Shown here in pieces: positions 1 to 8,147 of a DNA stretch of 64,000 bases. Location: contig NZ_CP137761.1 in NCBI RefSeq assembly GCF_033449965.1, forward strand, positions 1,984,001 to 2,048,000. The letters are read 5' to 3'. The notes under the pieces are model-generated. The model did no database searches. It had not been told where the DNA came from and saw only the letters and a program-made list of their open reading frames with translations. The first letter of the stretch is position 1; every line of letters begins with the position of its first letter. Both the position numbers and the translations under genes were made by a program. Source of the DNA: Bacillus sp. T3. Lineage in GTDB: Bacteria > Bacillota > Bacilli > Bacillales > Cytobacillaceae.

Positions 1-360
1 TAAATCCATGGTTAAATTTGAGTTGATTTGGGTTCTGACACCACGTTCATGTGCATATTTGAGTAGGGGTACGACATAATTTTTAACAGATGTGAGGGAT
101 AACATCGGTTCTCCGCCAGTTATGCTTAACGCCCGTAGAGTAGGAATTTCATCTAATCTTTTTAAAAGGAGACCAACAGGCACAGCACTAGGGTCTTTTG
201 TTTGTAATGTGTAGCCAACGGCACAATGCTCACATCGCATATTGCAAAGATTCGTCGTAGTAAATTCAATATTGGTTAACATTAGTTTTCCGTTTTCATC
301 TATATCCAAATAGGCTTCCCATGGGTCATAAAGGGGTGATATTGGTTTTAACGTGGTCAT
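1..360 (-). CDS. yfkAB: Radical SAM protein YfkAB, N-terminal part (runs off window)
   Basis: The minus-strand frame starts at ATG 360 behind an AGGAG site and stays open to the window edge for 120 codons, so the protein is partial. Residues near 38-45 read CNMRCEHC, a CxxxCxxC radical-SAM iron-sulfur motif. It is followed by SITGGEPML, the SAM-binding GGE motif. The opening (TLKPISPLYDPWEAYLD) and the text around the cysteines resemble the Bacillus YfkAB radical SAM protein as I remember it. Its substrate is not known to me. The radical SAM class is certain from the motifs; the YfkAB name is from recall. Confidence 0.8.
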   Translation of the reverse strand, partial: MTTLKPISPLYDPWEAYLDIDENGKLMLTNIEFTTTNLCNMRCEHCAVGYTLQTKDPSAVPVGLLLKRLDEIPTLRALSITGGEPMLSLTSVKNYVVPLLKYAHERGVRTQINSNLTMDL

Positions 361-628
361 TGCAAAACTCCTCATTTTTTCATGAATTGTAACAAACTAG
401 ACAATATTATAGACCATTATCATTTCTATATGGTAAATATTTATATATTTTTTAAAAAATAGTTGCGTCTCCTTTAAGTTTATGAGAGAAAAAATTTAAT
501 ATGAGGACTTAAGATTGAGCGGACTAAAGAACTAAACACTAGCTTCATAGTGAATGGAGAGTGTTTTTTGGAGTCAGGACTTGTTTATAGAATATTTAAA
601 TGGTAATAGTGGAAGAGGAGGTGGAGAA

Positions 629-1138
629 ATGTTAAAACCAATCGAAGATCACATCAAGGAAGGGCTTTCGGTGTTGTTTGTTGGCTTTAATCCAAGTCTT
701 CGGTCAAGTGAAACAGGGCATCATTTTGCTAATCCGAATAATCGCTTTTGGACTATTTTACATAAGGCGGGCATGACGGAAAGAAAATATATGCCTGAAG
801 AGGATTCTCGGCTGCTGCATCTTGGATATGGATTAACCAATATCGTCCAACGACCAACGAAAGCGGCAGATGAGATTACAAAGGATGAGTTCAGAAAAGG
901 GCGCGAGGTACTAATTCAAAAAATAAGTCAATATAAACCAGAAATTGTTTGCTTTGTTGGAAAAGGGGTTTACCAAGAGTATAGTGGAAAAAGGGACATA
1001 GACTGGGGTGTTCAAGCCGAGTCTGTGGTCAAGGGAACCACAGATTTTGTCGCTCCATCTTCAAGCGGTCTAGTCAGAATGAAACTTGATGATATTGTTT
1101 CTATCTATAGCGAATTACCAAGTTTGATAAAAGGTTAA
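629..1138 (+). CDS. mug: G/U mismatch-specific uracil-DNA glycosylase (Mug/TDG family)
   Basis: Removes uracil or thymine from G:U and G:T mismatches, starting base-excision repair. The 169-residue protein carries GFNPSLRSS at residues 19-27, which matches the family G-[IV]-N-P active-site loop with the Asn in place, followed by HHFANPNNRFW, typical of Mug/TDG. An in-frame start exists at 554, but the ATG at 629 has a GGAGGTGGAG ribosome site just upstream and begins where family members begin, so I chose it. It lies alone ahead of ppiB. Confidence 0.85.
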   Translation: MLKPIEDHIKEGLSVLFVGFNPSLRSSETGHHFANPNNRFWTILHKAGMTERKYMPEEDSRLLHLGYGLTNIVQRPTKAADEITKDEFRKGREVLIQKISQYKPEIVCFVGKGVYQEYSGKRDIDWGVQAESVVKGTTDFVAPSSSGLVRMKLDDIVSIYSELPSLIKG

Positions 1139-1209
1139 TGTTCAATTTTTGTCTTCAAGCTAAAATAATGGTATGATAAACGTGATTTTTACATAAGGAG
1201 ATGTTATAA

Positions 1210-1650
1210 ATGTCGAAAAAAGGATACATAGTAATGGAAAATGGCGATAAAATCGAATTGGAATTTTATCCAAATGAAGCACCAAATACAGTAGCAAACT
1301 TTGAAAAATTAGCAAATGAAGGCTTTTATGATGGTGTTATCTTCCACCGCGTAATCCCTGGCTTCGTTTCACAAGGCGGAGACCCAACTGGTTCAGGTAT
1401 GGGTGGCCCAGGATATACAATTAAGTGTGAAACAGTAGGAAATCCACATAAACATGAAGCAGGAAGCCTCTCAATGGCTCATGCTGGTCGTGATACAGGT
1501 GGTAGCCAATTCTTTATCGTTCATGAACCTCAACCACATTTAAATGGTGTTCATACTGTTTTTGGCAAAGTAACAAGTGGAATGGATACAGTCCTAAAAA
1601 TGAAGAATGGCGATGCAATGAAAGAAGTTCGAGTATTTGACGCTGAATAA
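1210..1650 (+). CDS. ppiB: Cyclophilin-type peptidyl-prolyl cis-trans isomerase
   Basis: Cytoplasmic cyclophilin that catalyses proline isomerisation during protein folding. The 146-residue length and the core FHRVIPGFVSQGGDP (about residues 46-60), GGSQFFIVHEPQPHLNG and HTVFGKV are classic cyclophilin A/PpiB signatures, including the catalytic Arg in FHRV. It has an AAGGAG ribosome site at about 1195 and its own terminator, so it is probably monocistronic. Confidence 0.92.
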   Translation: MSKKGYIVMENGDKIELEFYPNEAPNTVANFEKLANEGFYDGVIFHRVIPGFVSQGGDPTGSGMGGPGYTIKCETVGNPHKHEAGSLSMAHAGRDTGGSQFFIVHEPQPHLNGVHTVFGKVTSGMDTVLKMKNGDAMKEVRVFDAE

Positions 1651-1663
1651 GAATCATTATTGA

Positions 1664-1688
1664 AGAGAGCAGACTTGCTCTCTTTTTT
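1664..1688 (+). terminator. Rho-independent terminator of ppiB
   Basis: AGAGAGC, a 6-nt loop, then GCTCTCT followed by a T run, 13 bases after the ppiB stop. Confidence 0.85.
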
Positions 1689-1708
1689 CAGTATACAAAT
1701 GATCCCTC

Positions 1709-1751
1709 AAAAAAAGCTTGTAGAGAAAAATTTTCTCGACAAGCTTTTTAT
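1709..1751. terminator. Terminator of cotG, working on the minus strand
   Basis: A long stem pairs AAAAAGCTTGT with ACAAGCTTTTT around an inner AGAAAA/TTTTCT arm. T-rich sequence lies on both sides, so it can work in both directions. It begins immediately after the cotG stop codon. Confidence 0.8.
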
Positions 1752-1753
1752 TT

Positions 1754-3214
1754 TTATTCTTTGTCATTACACAATCTGAGTGCCCACATATTTTGATCTT
1801 TCCAATATCTTTTTTGATACTTATAATAGGTCGGTTTTTGACAATCTTTTTTGTTTTTTGAATGTGACGCCCGTCTCGTTGAACAACTTGAAGATCTACG
1901 TGTTGAACGGCGAGTGCTGCGACGAGTCGAACGGCGGGTGCTGCGACGAGTAGAACGGCGGGTGCTGCGGCGAGTAGAACGGCGAGTGCTGCGGCGAGTA
2001 GAACGGCGAGTGCTGCGATGAGTAGAACGGCGAGTGCTGCGGCGAGTAGAACGACGAGTGCTGCGACGAGTAGAACGACGAGTGCTGCGACGAGTAGAAC
2101 GGCGGGTGCTCCGACGAGTAGATTTCCGAGTACTACAGCGAGAAGAGCAACGAGAGCTCCGACGAGTGGATTTCCGAGTGCTCCGACGAGTCGAACGGCG
2201 AGTGCTGCGACGAGTAGAACGGCGTGTGCTGCGCCGAGTAGATTTCCGAGTACTGCAGCGAGAAGAGCAACGAGAGCTCCGACGAGTGGATTTCCGAGTC
2301 CTGCGACGAGTCGAACGGCGGGTGCTCCGACGAGTAGATTTCCGAGTACTACAGCGAGAAGAGCAACGAGAGCTCCGACGAGTGGATTTTCGAGTGCTCC
2401 GACGAGTCGAACGGCGAGTGCGTCGACGAGTAGATTTCCGAGTACTGCAGCGAGAAGAGCAACGAGAGCTCCGACGAGTGGATTTTCGAGTGCTGCGGCG
2501 AGAAGAACGGCGTGTGCTCCGACGAGTGGATTTCCGAGTAGTGCAGCGAGAAGAGCAACGAGAGCTCCGACGAGTGGATTTCCGAGTGCTGCGACGAGTA
2601 GAACGGCGGGTGCTGCGCCGAGTGGATTTCCGAGTAGTGCAGCGAGAAGAGCAACGAGAGCTCCGACGAGTGGATTTTCGAGTGCTGCAGCGAGAAGAGC
2701 GGCGGGTGCTCCTTCGAGTAGATTTTCGAGTAGTGCAACGAGAGCTCCGGCGAGTAGAACGCCGAGTACTTTTCCGTGAACTACGGCGGTGTAGAGGACC
2801 ATGTTTAGGACCAGTACTGCGCCGAGTAGATTTCCGAGTTGAGCGCCGCGTACTATTGCGAGTGCTGCGCCGAGTAGATTTCCGAGTTGAGTGCCGCGTA
2901 CTATTGCGAGTGCTGCACCGAGTAGATTTCCGAGTTGAGCGTCGCGTACTTTTGCGAGTACTGCGCCGAGTAGATTTCCGAGTACTTTTGCGAGTACTAC
3001 GCCGAGTACTTTTCCGCATACTGGATGTGCGCAAATGTGCACTTTCCGTTGAAGTTTGATCCTCAATGCTTTCCTCATTATGACTATGTTCATCTGATTC
3101 GTGTTTTCGAGTCCGCCCCTTGGCATTTGGGTCTTGGAACATAAAATCTCTTAGACCCCTTTTGTTTGCTCCTTCAGCTGCTCTTAATATTTCATCCCAT
3201 GAGAAAAATCCCAC
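1754..3214 (-). CDS. cotG: CotG-like spore coat protein, Ser/Thr/Arg tetrapeptide repeats
   Basis: Spore coat structural protein and probable substrate of the CotH kinase encoded divergently next to it. The 486 residues have three parts: a CotG-like head (GFFSWDEILRAAEGANK, then GLRDFMFQDPNAKG), about 390 residues of S-[ST]-R-[RKC] repeats, and a tail ending KRYWKDQNMWAL. Head and tail align with my recollection of B. subtilis CotG (GLKDYLYQEPHGK near the start, KEYWKDGNCW near the end), whose body is shorter and Lys-rich. Here Arg replaces Lys and many repeats hold Cys, which could allow disulfide cross-links. The start is GTG at 3214 behind AAGGAGG. Every serine sits beside arginine, which fits a basic phospho-acceptor array. 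Identification rests on ends plus gene order. Confidence 0.82.
   Translation of the reverse strand: MGFFSWDEILRAAEGANKRGLRDFMFQDPNAKGRTRKHESDEHSHNEESIEDQTSTESAHLRTSSMRKSTRRSTRKSTRKSTRRSTRKSTRRSTRKSTRCSTRNSTRHSTRKSTRRSTRNSTRRSTRKSTRRSTGPKHGPLHRRSSRKSTRRSTRRSSRCTTRKSTRRSTRRSSRCSTRKSTRRSSRCSSRCTTRKSTRRSTRRSTRRSTRKSTRRSSRCSSRCTTRKSTRRSTRRSSRRSTRKSTRRSSRCSSRCSTRKSTRRRTRRSTRRSTRKSTRRSSRCSSRCSTRKSTRRSTRRSTRRRTRKSTRRSSRCSSRCSTRKSTRRSTRRSTRRSTRRSTRRSTRKSTRRSSRCSSRCSTRKSTRRSTRRSTRRSTRRSTRRSTRRSTRRSTRRSTHRSTRRSTRRSTRRSTRRSTRRSTRRSTRRSTRRSTRRSTRRSSSCSTRRASHSKNKKDCQKPTYYKYQKRYWKDQNMWALRLCNDKE
1866..3030 (-). repeat. Tandem 12/24-bp coding repeats inside cotG
   Basis: The DNA is a run of imperfect 12-bp units (one tetrapeptide) often paired into 24-bp units. 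A higher-order block recurs about every 120 bp in 2120-2700, recognisable by the GATTTCCGAGTACT and GAGAAGAGCAACGAGAG variants. Because the period is a multiple of three with no stops, several other frames on both strands are also open across it. Copy number will be prone to change by slippage or recombination. Confidence 0.85.
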
Positions 3215-3428
3215 TAAAGAAACCTCCTTATTTAAATTTTCTATTGAAAAATGAACTAAATTATCAATTTAGAAATACATAAAAGCCTATCTAGTTCTTT
3301 TCCCTTTTATAGAGTACGCAAAATTTAACCAATTGTCTGAGACATTCGTTTAGATAGGAAAAAAATAGATGAATTTCAGCAGTGTCATTTATTCGTTACA
3401 GTCATACGTATAGAGTAAAACGAAAGGG

Positions 3429-4532
3429 ATGATGGATTTGGATAATTTAAACAGTACCATTCCGATTTATCATCTTTATATTCACCCATTAGATCTTAGT
3501 GAAATGAGACGGGATATATGGTGTGATGACCCTCTACCGGCGAAATTAACCTTTGATAAAAGAAAACTTGAAATTGATCTCGCTTATCGTGGCTCTCATA
3601 TTCGCAAATCTAAGAAAAAATCTTACCATGTATGCTTTAAAAAACCTGCAAAATATCGCAATGCCAAAGAACTCCATCTCAATTCAGAGTATAGTGATCC
3701 ATCATTGATTAGAAACAAATTATCATTGGACTTTTTTTCAGAGATTGGAACACTTTCACCACAATCCAGACATGTTTTTTTGAAAATAAACGGAAAAAAT
3801 GAAGGTGTTTATCTTGAATTAGAATCTGTCGATGAGCATTATCTTGCATCGCGAAAATTGCCATCAGGAGCGATTTTTTATGCAGTTGATGGCGATGCCA
3901 ATTTCTCGTTAATGAGCGACTTAGATAAGGAAGTAAAGAAGTCATTAGATAGCGGGTATGAAAGAAAGAATGGCACAGATAAGGACAATTATTACTTACA
4001 GGAAATGATTTTGAATATTAATACAATACTACGAGCAGAATTCGAAGTTGAAATACAAAAATATATAAATGTTGAGCAATACCTTAGATGGTTAGCTGGA
4101 GTAGTCTTCACCCAGAATTATGATGGTTTTGTGCATAATTATGCATTATATCGAAATGGCGTTACTGGACAATTTGAAATGATTCCCTGGGATTATGATG
4201 CAACATGGGGGAGGGATGTCAATGGAAAATACATGAATGAAGATTATGTTAGAATACAGGGCTTTAATACATTAACAGCAAGAATTCTTGATGTGGATTC
4301 CTATCGAAAATACTACAAAACCTTGCTTTTAGAAATCATGAATAATCAATTTACTACAGAGTATTTGATTCCAAAAGTTGAGGGGCTTGCTTCAAAAATT
4401 CGTCCTTATGTCCTTAAAGATCCATATTTAAAGGAGAGAATTAATCAATTTGATAATGAACCAGATTTCATAGCCCGCTATATTAAAGCCAGAAGCACCT
4501 ATATAAAACGTCAATTATCAATTTTTGATTGA
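3429..4532 (+). CDS. cotH: Spore coat protein kinase CotH
   Basis: Atypical protein kinase that phosphorylates CotG and CotB serines during outer-coat assembly in the mother cell. The 367 residues match CotH throughout: AYRGSHIRKSKKKSYHV, LNSEYSDPSLIRNKLSLDFF, GKNEGVYLELESVDEHYL, and the catalytic block IPWDYDATWGRD (about residues 252-263). The metal and ATP-binding Asp residues of the family lie in that block. The GAAAGGG site at 3422-3428 abuts ATG 3429 and sits better for TTG 3438, so the exact start is uncertain. A CATACGTATA box at 3403 resembles a sporulation -10 element, but only loosely. Divergent from cotG and followed by cotB, as in the classical cluster. Confidence 0.93.
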   Translation: MMDLDNLNSTIPIYHLYIHPLDLSEMRRDIWCDDPLPAKLTFDKRKLEIDLAYRGSHIRKSKKKSYHVCFKKPAKYRNAKELHLNSEYSDPSLIRNKLSLDFFSEIGTLSPQSRHVFLKINGKNEGVYLELESVDEHYLASRKLPSGAIFYAVDGDANFSLMSDLDKEVKKSLDSGYERKNGTDKDNYYLQEMILNINTILRAEFEVEIQKYINVEQYLRWLAGVVFTQNYDGFVHNYALYRNGVTGQFEMIPWDYDATWGRDVNGKYMNEDYVRIQGFNTLTARILDVDSYRKYYKTLLLEIMNNQFTTEYLIPKVEGLASKIRPYVLKDPYLKERINQFDNEPDFIARYIKARSTYIKRQLSIFD

Positions 4533-4656
4533 TTCATAATATGTGCGGAAAAAATTTTTTCATAATTAGGCATGTTCATTAGGTCAATGGACACCTATGA
4601 AACGTAATATAAGCATTATAAATAACCATTATGGATATATGACAAGGAGGATAATT

Positions 4657-5721
4657 ATGAACAATGACCTTGCTGAATCATATCACGCGTTTCTTGAGTC
4701 TCTAAAAGGAAAAATCGTGACTATTTATCGAGGGGGACCAGAATCCAAAACTGGGATGTTACTAGATGTAAAAAGTGACTACGTAACTCTTTATGCTTAT
4801 AACGATAATAATAACAATAGTAACGATAATAACAGCAATAGTAATAACAACAATAATCAACAAAATAATAACAATCAACAAAGCGATGACAATAGTAATA
4901 ATAATACTGTCATCTATTATCAAGCAAAGCATGTGAAAAGTATTAGTGAGGATTCAAAAACAAACTCAACACAAACGACTCAAGTAGAAGAAGAGGACAT
5001 TGAATTTTTTGAGGCAGACGATTTCATCGGCCTTATTAGCAATCTAGTTAACGAAACGATTCAAATTAACCAAGGTGGCCCAGAATCAAAATACGGGACA
5101 CTACTAGGAGTATCTGATGATTTCATCATCCTATACACAGAAGATGATGGCATCGTGTATTTTAATGTATACCATGTTAAAAGTGTGAGCAAATACGAGG
5201 ATAACAATAACAATAACAATAACAATAACCAAAATGGTGGGCAAAATAATAATAATAGCAATCAACAGGAGGTAACATATCCTGAAATCATTGAAGCATC
5301 CGACTTCCATAATGTATTTCAACACATGGCTCATAAATGGGTATCGATTAATCGTGGTGGCCCAGAGGCTATGGAAGGTGTATTAGTTGAAAATGCAGGA
5401 GGTCACTACACTCTGGTAAGCAATCAGGAAGTTTTACGTATTCATCCTTATCATATTCGAAGCATTAGTTCTGGACCGAAGGGATCGTTAAGTCAAAATA
5501 ACGATAGTGACGACAGTCAAAACAATGATAATAACAATAACAATAATCAATCTGCACAAAATTCCAGCAACCAAGATAATTCCTCTAAAAATAATGAAAG
5601 CAACAAAAGCAAGGAGAAAGAGTACAAAAAATCATCCTCTTCAAGTAAATCAAGCCGCTCTGATTATCGTCGCGAAAAAGTTGTCAAAACAATCGATTAT
5701 GTTTGGAAAGGCAAAAACTAA
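4657..5721 (+). CDS. cotB: Spore coat protein CotB with Asn-rich linkers
   Basis: Outer-coat spore protein. Three related modules, each with a GGPES/GGPEA core, sit at about residues 16-30, 138-152 and 243-257 (KIVTIYRGGPESKTG, TIQINQGGPESKYG, VSINRGGPEAMEG), the same order as in B. subtilis CotB as I recall it. The C-terminus is a Ser/Lys/Asn-rich tail (KKSSSSSKSSRS), the region CotH phosphorylates in the known protein. Unusually, poly-Asn stretches encoded by AAT/AAC repeats separate the modules (about residues 50-85, 190-206 and 290-320). An upstream in-frame ATG at 4597 lacks a ribosome site. ATG 4657 has AAGGAGG at 4644-4650, so I use it. Confidence 0.9.
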   Translation: MNNDLAESYHAFLESLKGKIVTIYRGGPESKTGMLLDVKSDYVTLYAYNDNNNNSNDNNSNSNNNNNQQNNNNQQSDDNSNNNTVIYYQAKHVKSISEDSKTNSTQTTQVEEEDIEFFEADDFIGLISNLVNETIQINQGGPESKYGTLLGVSDDFIILYTEDDGIVYFNVYHVKSVSKYEDNNNNNNNNNQNGGQNNNNSNQQEVTYPEIIEASDFHNVFQHMAHKWVSINRGGPEAMEGVLVENAGGHYTLVSNQEVLRIHPYHIRSISSGPKGSLSQNNDSDDSQNNDNNNNNNQSAQNSSNQDNSSKNNESNKSKEKEYKKSSSSSKSSRSDYRREKVVKTIDYVWKGKN

Positions 5722-5763
5722 AGCTAAACAAATGTTTTTACAACATACCAATATCCCTTATAA

Positions 5764-5802
5764 CTGATGGTGCATTAGTGATATTACTGATGCACCATTT
5801 TA
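5764..5802 (+). terminator. Terminator after cotB
   Basis: ATGGTGCAT and ATGCACCAT pair around an AGTGATATTACT inner arm, followed by a short T tract. Confidence 0.65.
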
Positions 5803-5841
5803 ACTAACTTCCTAATTAGAAGGGAGGGAGAAAAAGCGGTT

Positions 5842-6507
5842 ATGAAAAATCTTTTAGGAAAAGAAGTTGAAATTGAAATATCTGGAAGGACCAATTTTAC
5901 AGGCTTATTAATTGATTCTGGACTAGATATAATCGTCCTGTTTGATGGTCATAATTATTTATACATTCCACTTATGCATTTGCATAATATATGTGAACGG
6001 ACGCTTAAAACGAATCCAGAAATAATCGAAAAACCAACTTTTGATATGCCCTTTCAAAATGAAAAGGAAACGATTTCGTATCGAAAAATTTTAAACAATG
6101 CTAAAGGGCAATTTTTAGAAATTTTTGTAACTGGGAATCGATCTATCCACGGCTATATTACGAGTGTGCTCAATGATTATATTGTTTTTTACTCCCCTGT
6201 CTATAAAAATGTATTTGTTTCAATGCAGCATTTAAAATGGTTAATTCCATATTCGAATGCATTAACGCCCTATACACTTAGTAATACCGTTTTACCGGTT
6301 GTACCTTCAAGCATTCCATTAGCTCGTTCGTTTGAGGAGCAATTAAAAAAATACGAAGGAAAGCTACTCGTCTTTGATTTAGGCGATAATCCAAGTAAGG
6401 TTGGTTTAGTGAAGAATATAAATAATAATATTGTCAATTTGACCACTGCTGGAGGAGAGACAGTTTTCTGGAAACTTATGCATTTAAAAACCGTTCATAT
6501 GCCTTAA
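5842..6507 (+). CDS. CotB/DUF2642-like spore coat-associated protein
   Basis: A 221-residue soluble protein built of three modules of about 60 residues: GKEVEIEISGRTNFTGLLID, GQFLEIFVTGNRSIHGYITS and GKLLVFDLGDNPSKVGLVKN. Each module runs on to a V/I-rich strand and a LMHLHN, MQHLKW or LMHLKT motif. This is the same beta-sheet layout as the CotB modules (where the matching position is HHVKS or YHIRS), so it looks like a distant CotB paralogue or DUF2642 protein. It has an AAGGGAGGGAG ribosome site and ends the coat cluster. A role in the coat is inferred from position and module similarity only. Confidence 0.65.
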   Translation: MKNLLGKEVEIEISGRTNFTGLLIDSGLDIIVLFDGHNYLYIPLMHLHNICERTLKTNPEIIEKPTFDMPFQNEKETISYRKILNNAKGQFLEIFVTGNRSIHGYITSVLNDYIVFYSPVYKNVFVSMQHLKWLIPYSNALTPYTLSNTVLPVVPSSIPLARSFEEQLKKYEGKLLVFDLGDNPSKVGLVKNINNNIVNLTTAGGETVFWKLMHLKTVHMP

Positions 6508-6512
6508 ATAGA

Positions 6513-6545
6513 AATACCAATGAGTCGAACTCATTGGTATTTTTT
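6513..6545. terminator. Bidirectional terminator between coat cluster and transporter
   Basis: AATACCAATGAG and CTCATTGGTATT pair around TCGAA, with T and A tracts outside. It overlaps the end of the converging transporter gene. Confidence 0.8.
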
Positions 6546-7899
6546 AATAAAAGACGAGCTTTATCCAATAATACAGACAAATTAATGTGAAAAAAGTTGC
6601 TAAAGGTATGGTGATGATCGTGGCACTTATATATTGTTTCCAGGTTATTTTTATTTTGTGCTGCCGTAGAATATGCATCCAAATCATGGATGCCAACGTT
6701 CCGATTGGCAGTAAGAGCGAGCCTATATCACTTCCAATAATGTTCGCTAAATAAATGGTTTTTACAGTAAGTGGGTCAAGTCCCATCTCTGAAAGTGCCA
6801 ATGTGCCGATCATTAAGGCAGGGTGGTTATTAAACATATTGGAAAGGACAGCGGTTAAGGTCCCCATTATTAAGCTGGCATGGAGTAGACTAGTAGAAAC
6901 AAGAGGTTCAAGATAATGAATGAGCTTTGTAGTTAATCCAATATTTTGTAGTCCAAAAATAATTACGTACATGCTGAAAGCAAAAATGAAAATGTGCCAC
7001 GGAGTCTTTTTAAACATATCCAAAGGGCTTATCTTTAACACATACCATCTCCAACCCAGTAATATAATAGAACAAACCATGGATACGATTGATACTGGAA
7101 TCCCAAAATAAGATGCGACGAATAAACTGATTCTGACCAAAATAATAAACGCGATAACAAGAATCAAAAGTTTTGGTTCCTTTTTTAATTGAGCCTCATT
7201 TTGCTTGAATTGCAGTGGATGGAGTCGTGTAAATGCTAAATAGCTTAGTTGATTCGTATTAATTGGAAGGCTCTTAGGTAAGCTTTTAAAAAAGATAAAA
7301 AAGAGGAGACAGGTTAGGAATAACAACCCAAGAGTTGCGGGAACAAACATCATCGCTGTTTGGAGATACAAATCCAACCCGATAATTTCAAGGGAGATGA
7401 GATTCACGATGTTACTTACACCAATCGCTGCACTTGAGGCTGTGGCAATAATTGCTCCGCTTATGAGATAGGGAATTTGCTGATGCGGTTTTAACCCTAC
7501 ATATTTTAACGCCATAATTAATATCGGTGTTGTAATAAGGATGCTTCCATCATTATTTAAGAAAAGCGTCATTGAAAAACACAGTAAGTTTGTCAGCCAA
7601 AACAATCGGATTCCGGAATTTTTTGTTGCTATTAAAAGCTTTGTCGCAATCCAATGGAAGAATCCAAAGCTTTCTAATGCAATTGCCATCACCATTGTTG
7701 AAATGATTGTTAGAGCGGCACCACTAACTTTATTTGCAATTTCACCTAAATCTGTAATCGTTACACTCCCGCTCAATAAAACGAGAATGGCTCCAAGCGC
7801 TGCTGGTACTGCTTCGTTTATTCCTTTAGGTCTCCAAAAAATTAGTGTCATCGTTAATATAAATGAGAATATGGTGAAAAAAGGTGTGAACTCTGTCAA
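6544..7899 (-). CDS. ArsB/NhaD-type (SLC13-like) membrane transporter, YdfA-like
   Basis: A 451-residue integral membrane protein with about 11-12 hydrophobic segments. Features typical of the ArsB/arsenical-pump and ion-transporter superfamily are LNNDGSILITTPI (about residues 113-125), the TASSAAIGVSNIVN stretch and a second half containing LSNMFNNHPALMIG, where paired N-rich hairpins occupy equivalent places in the two halves. This argues for anion or arsenite/H+ exchange. The start is TTG at 7899 behind GAGAGGAGGTG. There is no arsR or arsC beside it, so the substrate is open. Confidence 0.7.
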   Translation of the reverse strand: MTEFTPFFTIFSFILTMTLIFWRPKGINEAVPAALGAILVLLSGSVTITDLGEIANKVSGAALTIISTMVMAIALESFGFFHWIATKLLIATKNSGIRLFWLTNLLCFSMTLFLNNDGSILITTPILIMALKYVGLKPHQQIPYLISGAIIATASSAAIGVSNIVNLISLEIIGLDLYLQTAMMFVPATLGLLFLTCLLFFIFFKSLPKSLPINTNQLSYLAFTRLHPLQFKQNEAQLKKEPKLLILVIAFIILVRISLFVASYFGIPVSIVSMVCSIILLGWRWYVLKISPLDMFKKTPWHIFIFAFSMYVIIFGLQNIGLTTKLIHYLEPLVSTSLLHASLIMGTLTAVLSNMFNNHPALMIGTLALSEMGLDPLTVKTIYLANIIGSDIGSLLLPIGTLASMIWMHILRQHKIKITWKQYISATIITIPLATFFTLICLYYWIKLVFY

Positions 7900-8082
7900 T
7901 TCAACACCTCCTCTCTTGAGTTTGGAAATGTCTTGAATGTACCACTCCTCCCAATGTCTTTAGATATCACTCGTACTATATCTATACGTGTCCAATAGTG
8001 AAGTTGTACTAAGCAATATCACTATATCTATAAAAATCCACGTCTATCTTTTACTGATATATGTCCACTTGTGATGAAAGCC

Positions 8083-8116
8083 TAAAAAAAATCCCTCCTA
8101 ATAAAAAGGAGGGATT
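8083..8116 (-). terminator. Terminator of the acetate symporter operon
   Basis: AATCCCTCC and GGAGGGATT pair around TAATAAAAA; on the minus strand a run of eight T follows. Confidence 0.85.
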
Positions 8117-8147
8117 CGCGTCGATAAGGTTTTTTTAGAAAATCAAT

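Noticed and set aside
2018..3059. Long plus-strand open frames (253 and 341 codons) opposite cotG
   Set aside because: They follow the 12-bp repeat of cotG, lack ribosome sites and have no non-repeat domain; the minus frame has CotG head and tail.
1657..3126. 489-codon minus-strand frame rich in Leu, Ala and Val
   Set aside because: It is another frame of the cotG repeat without the CotG ends or a ribosome site.
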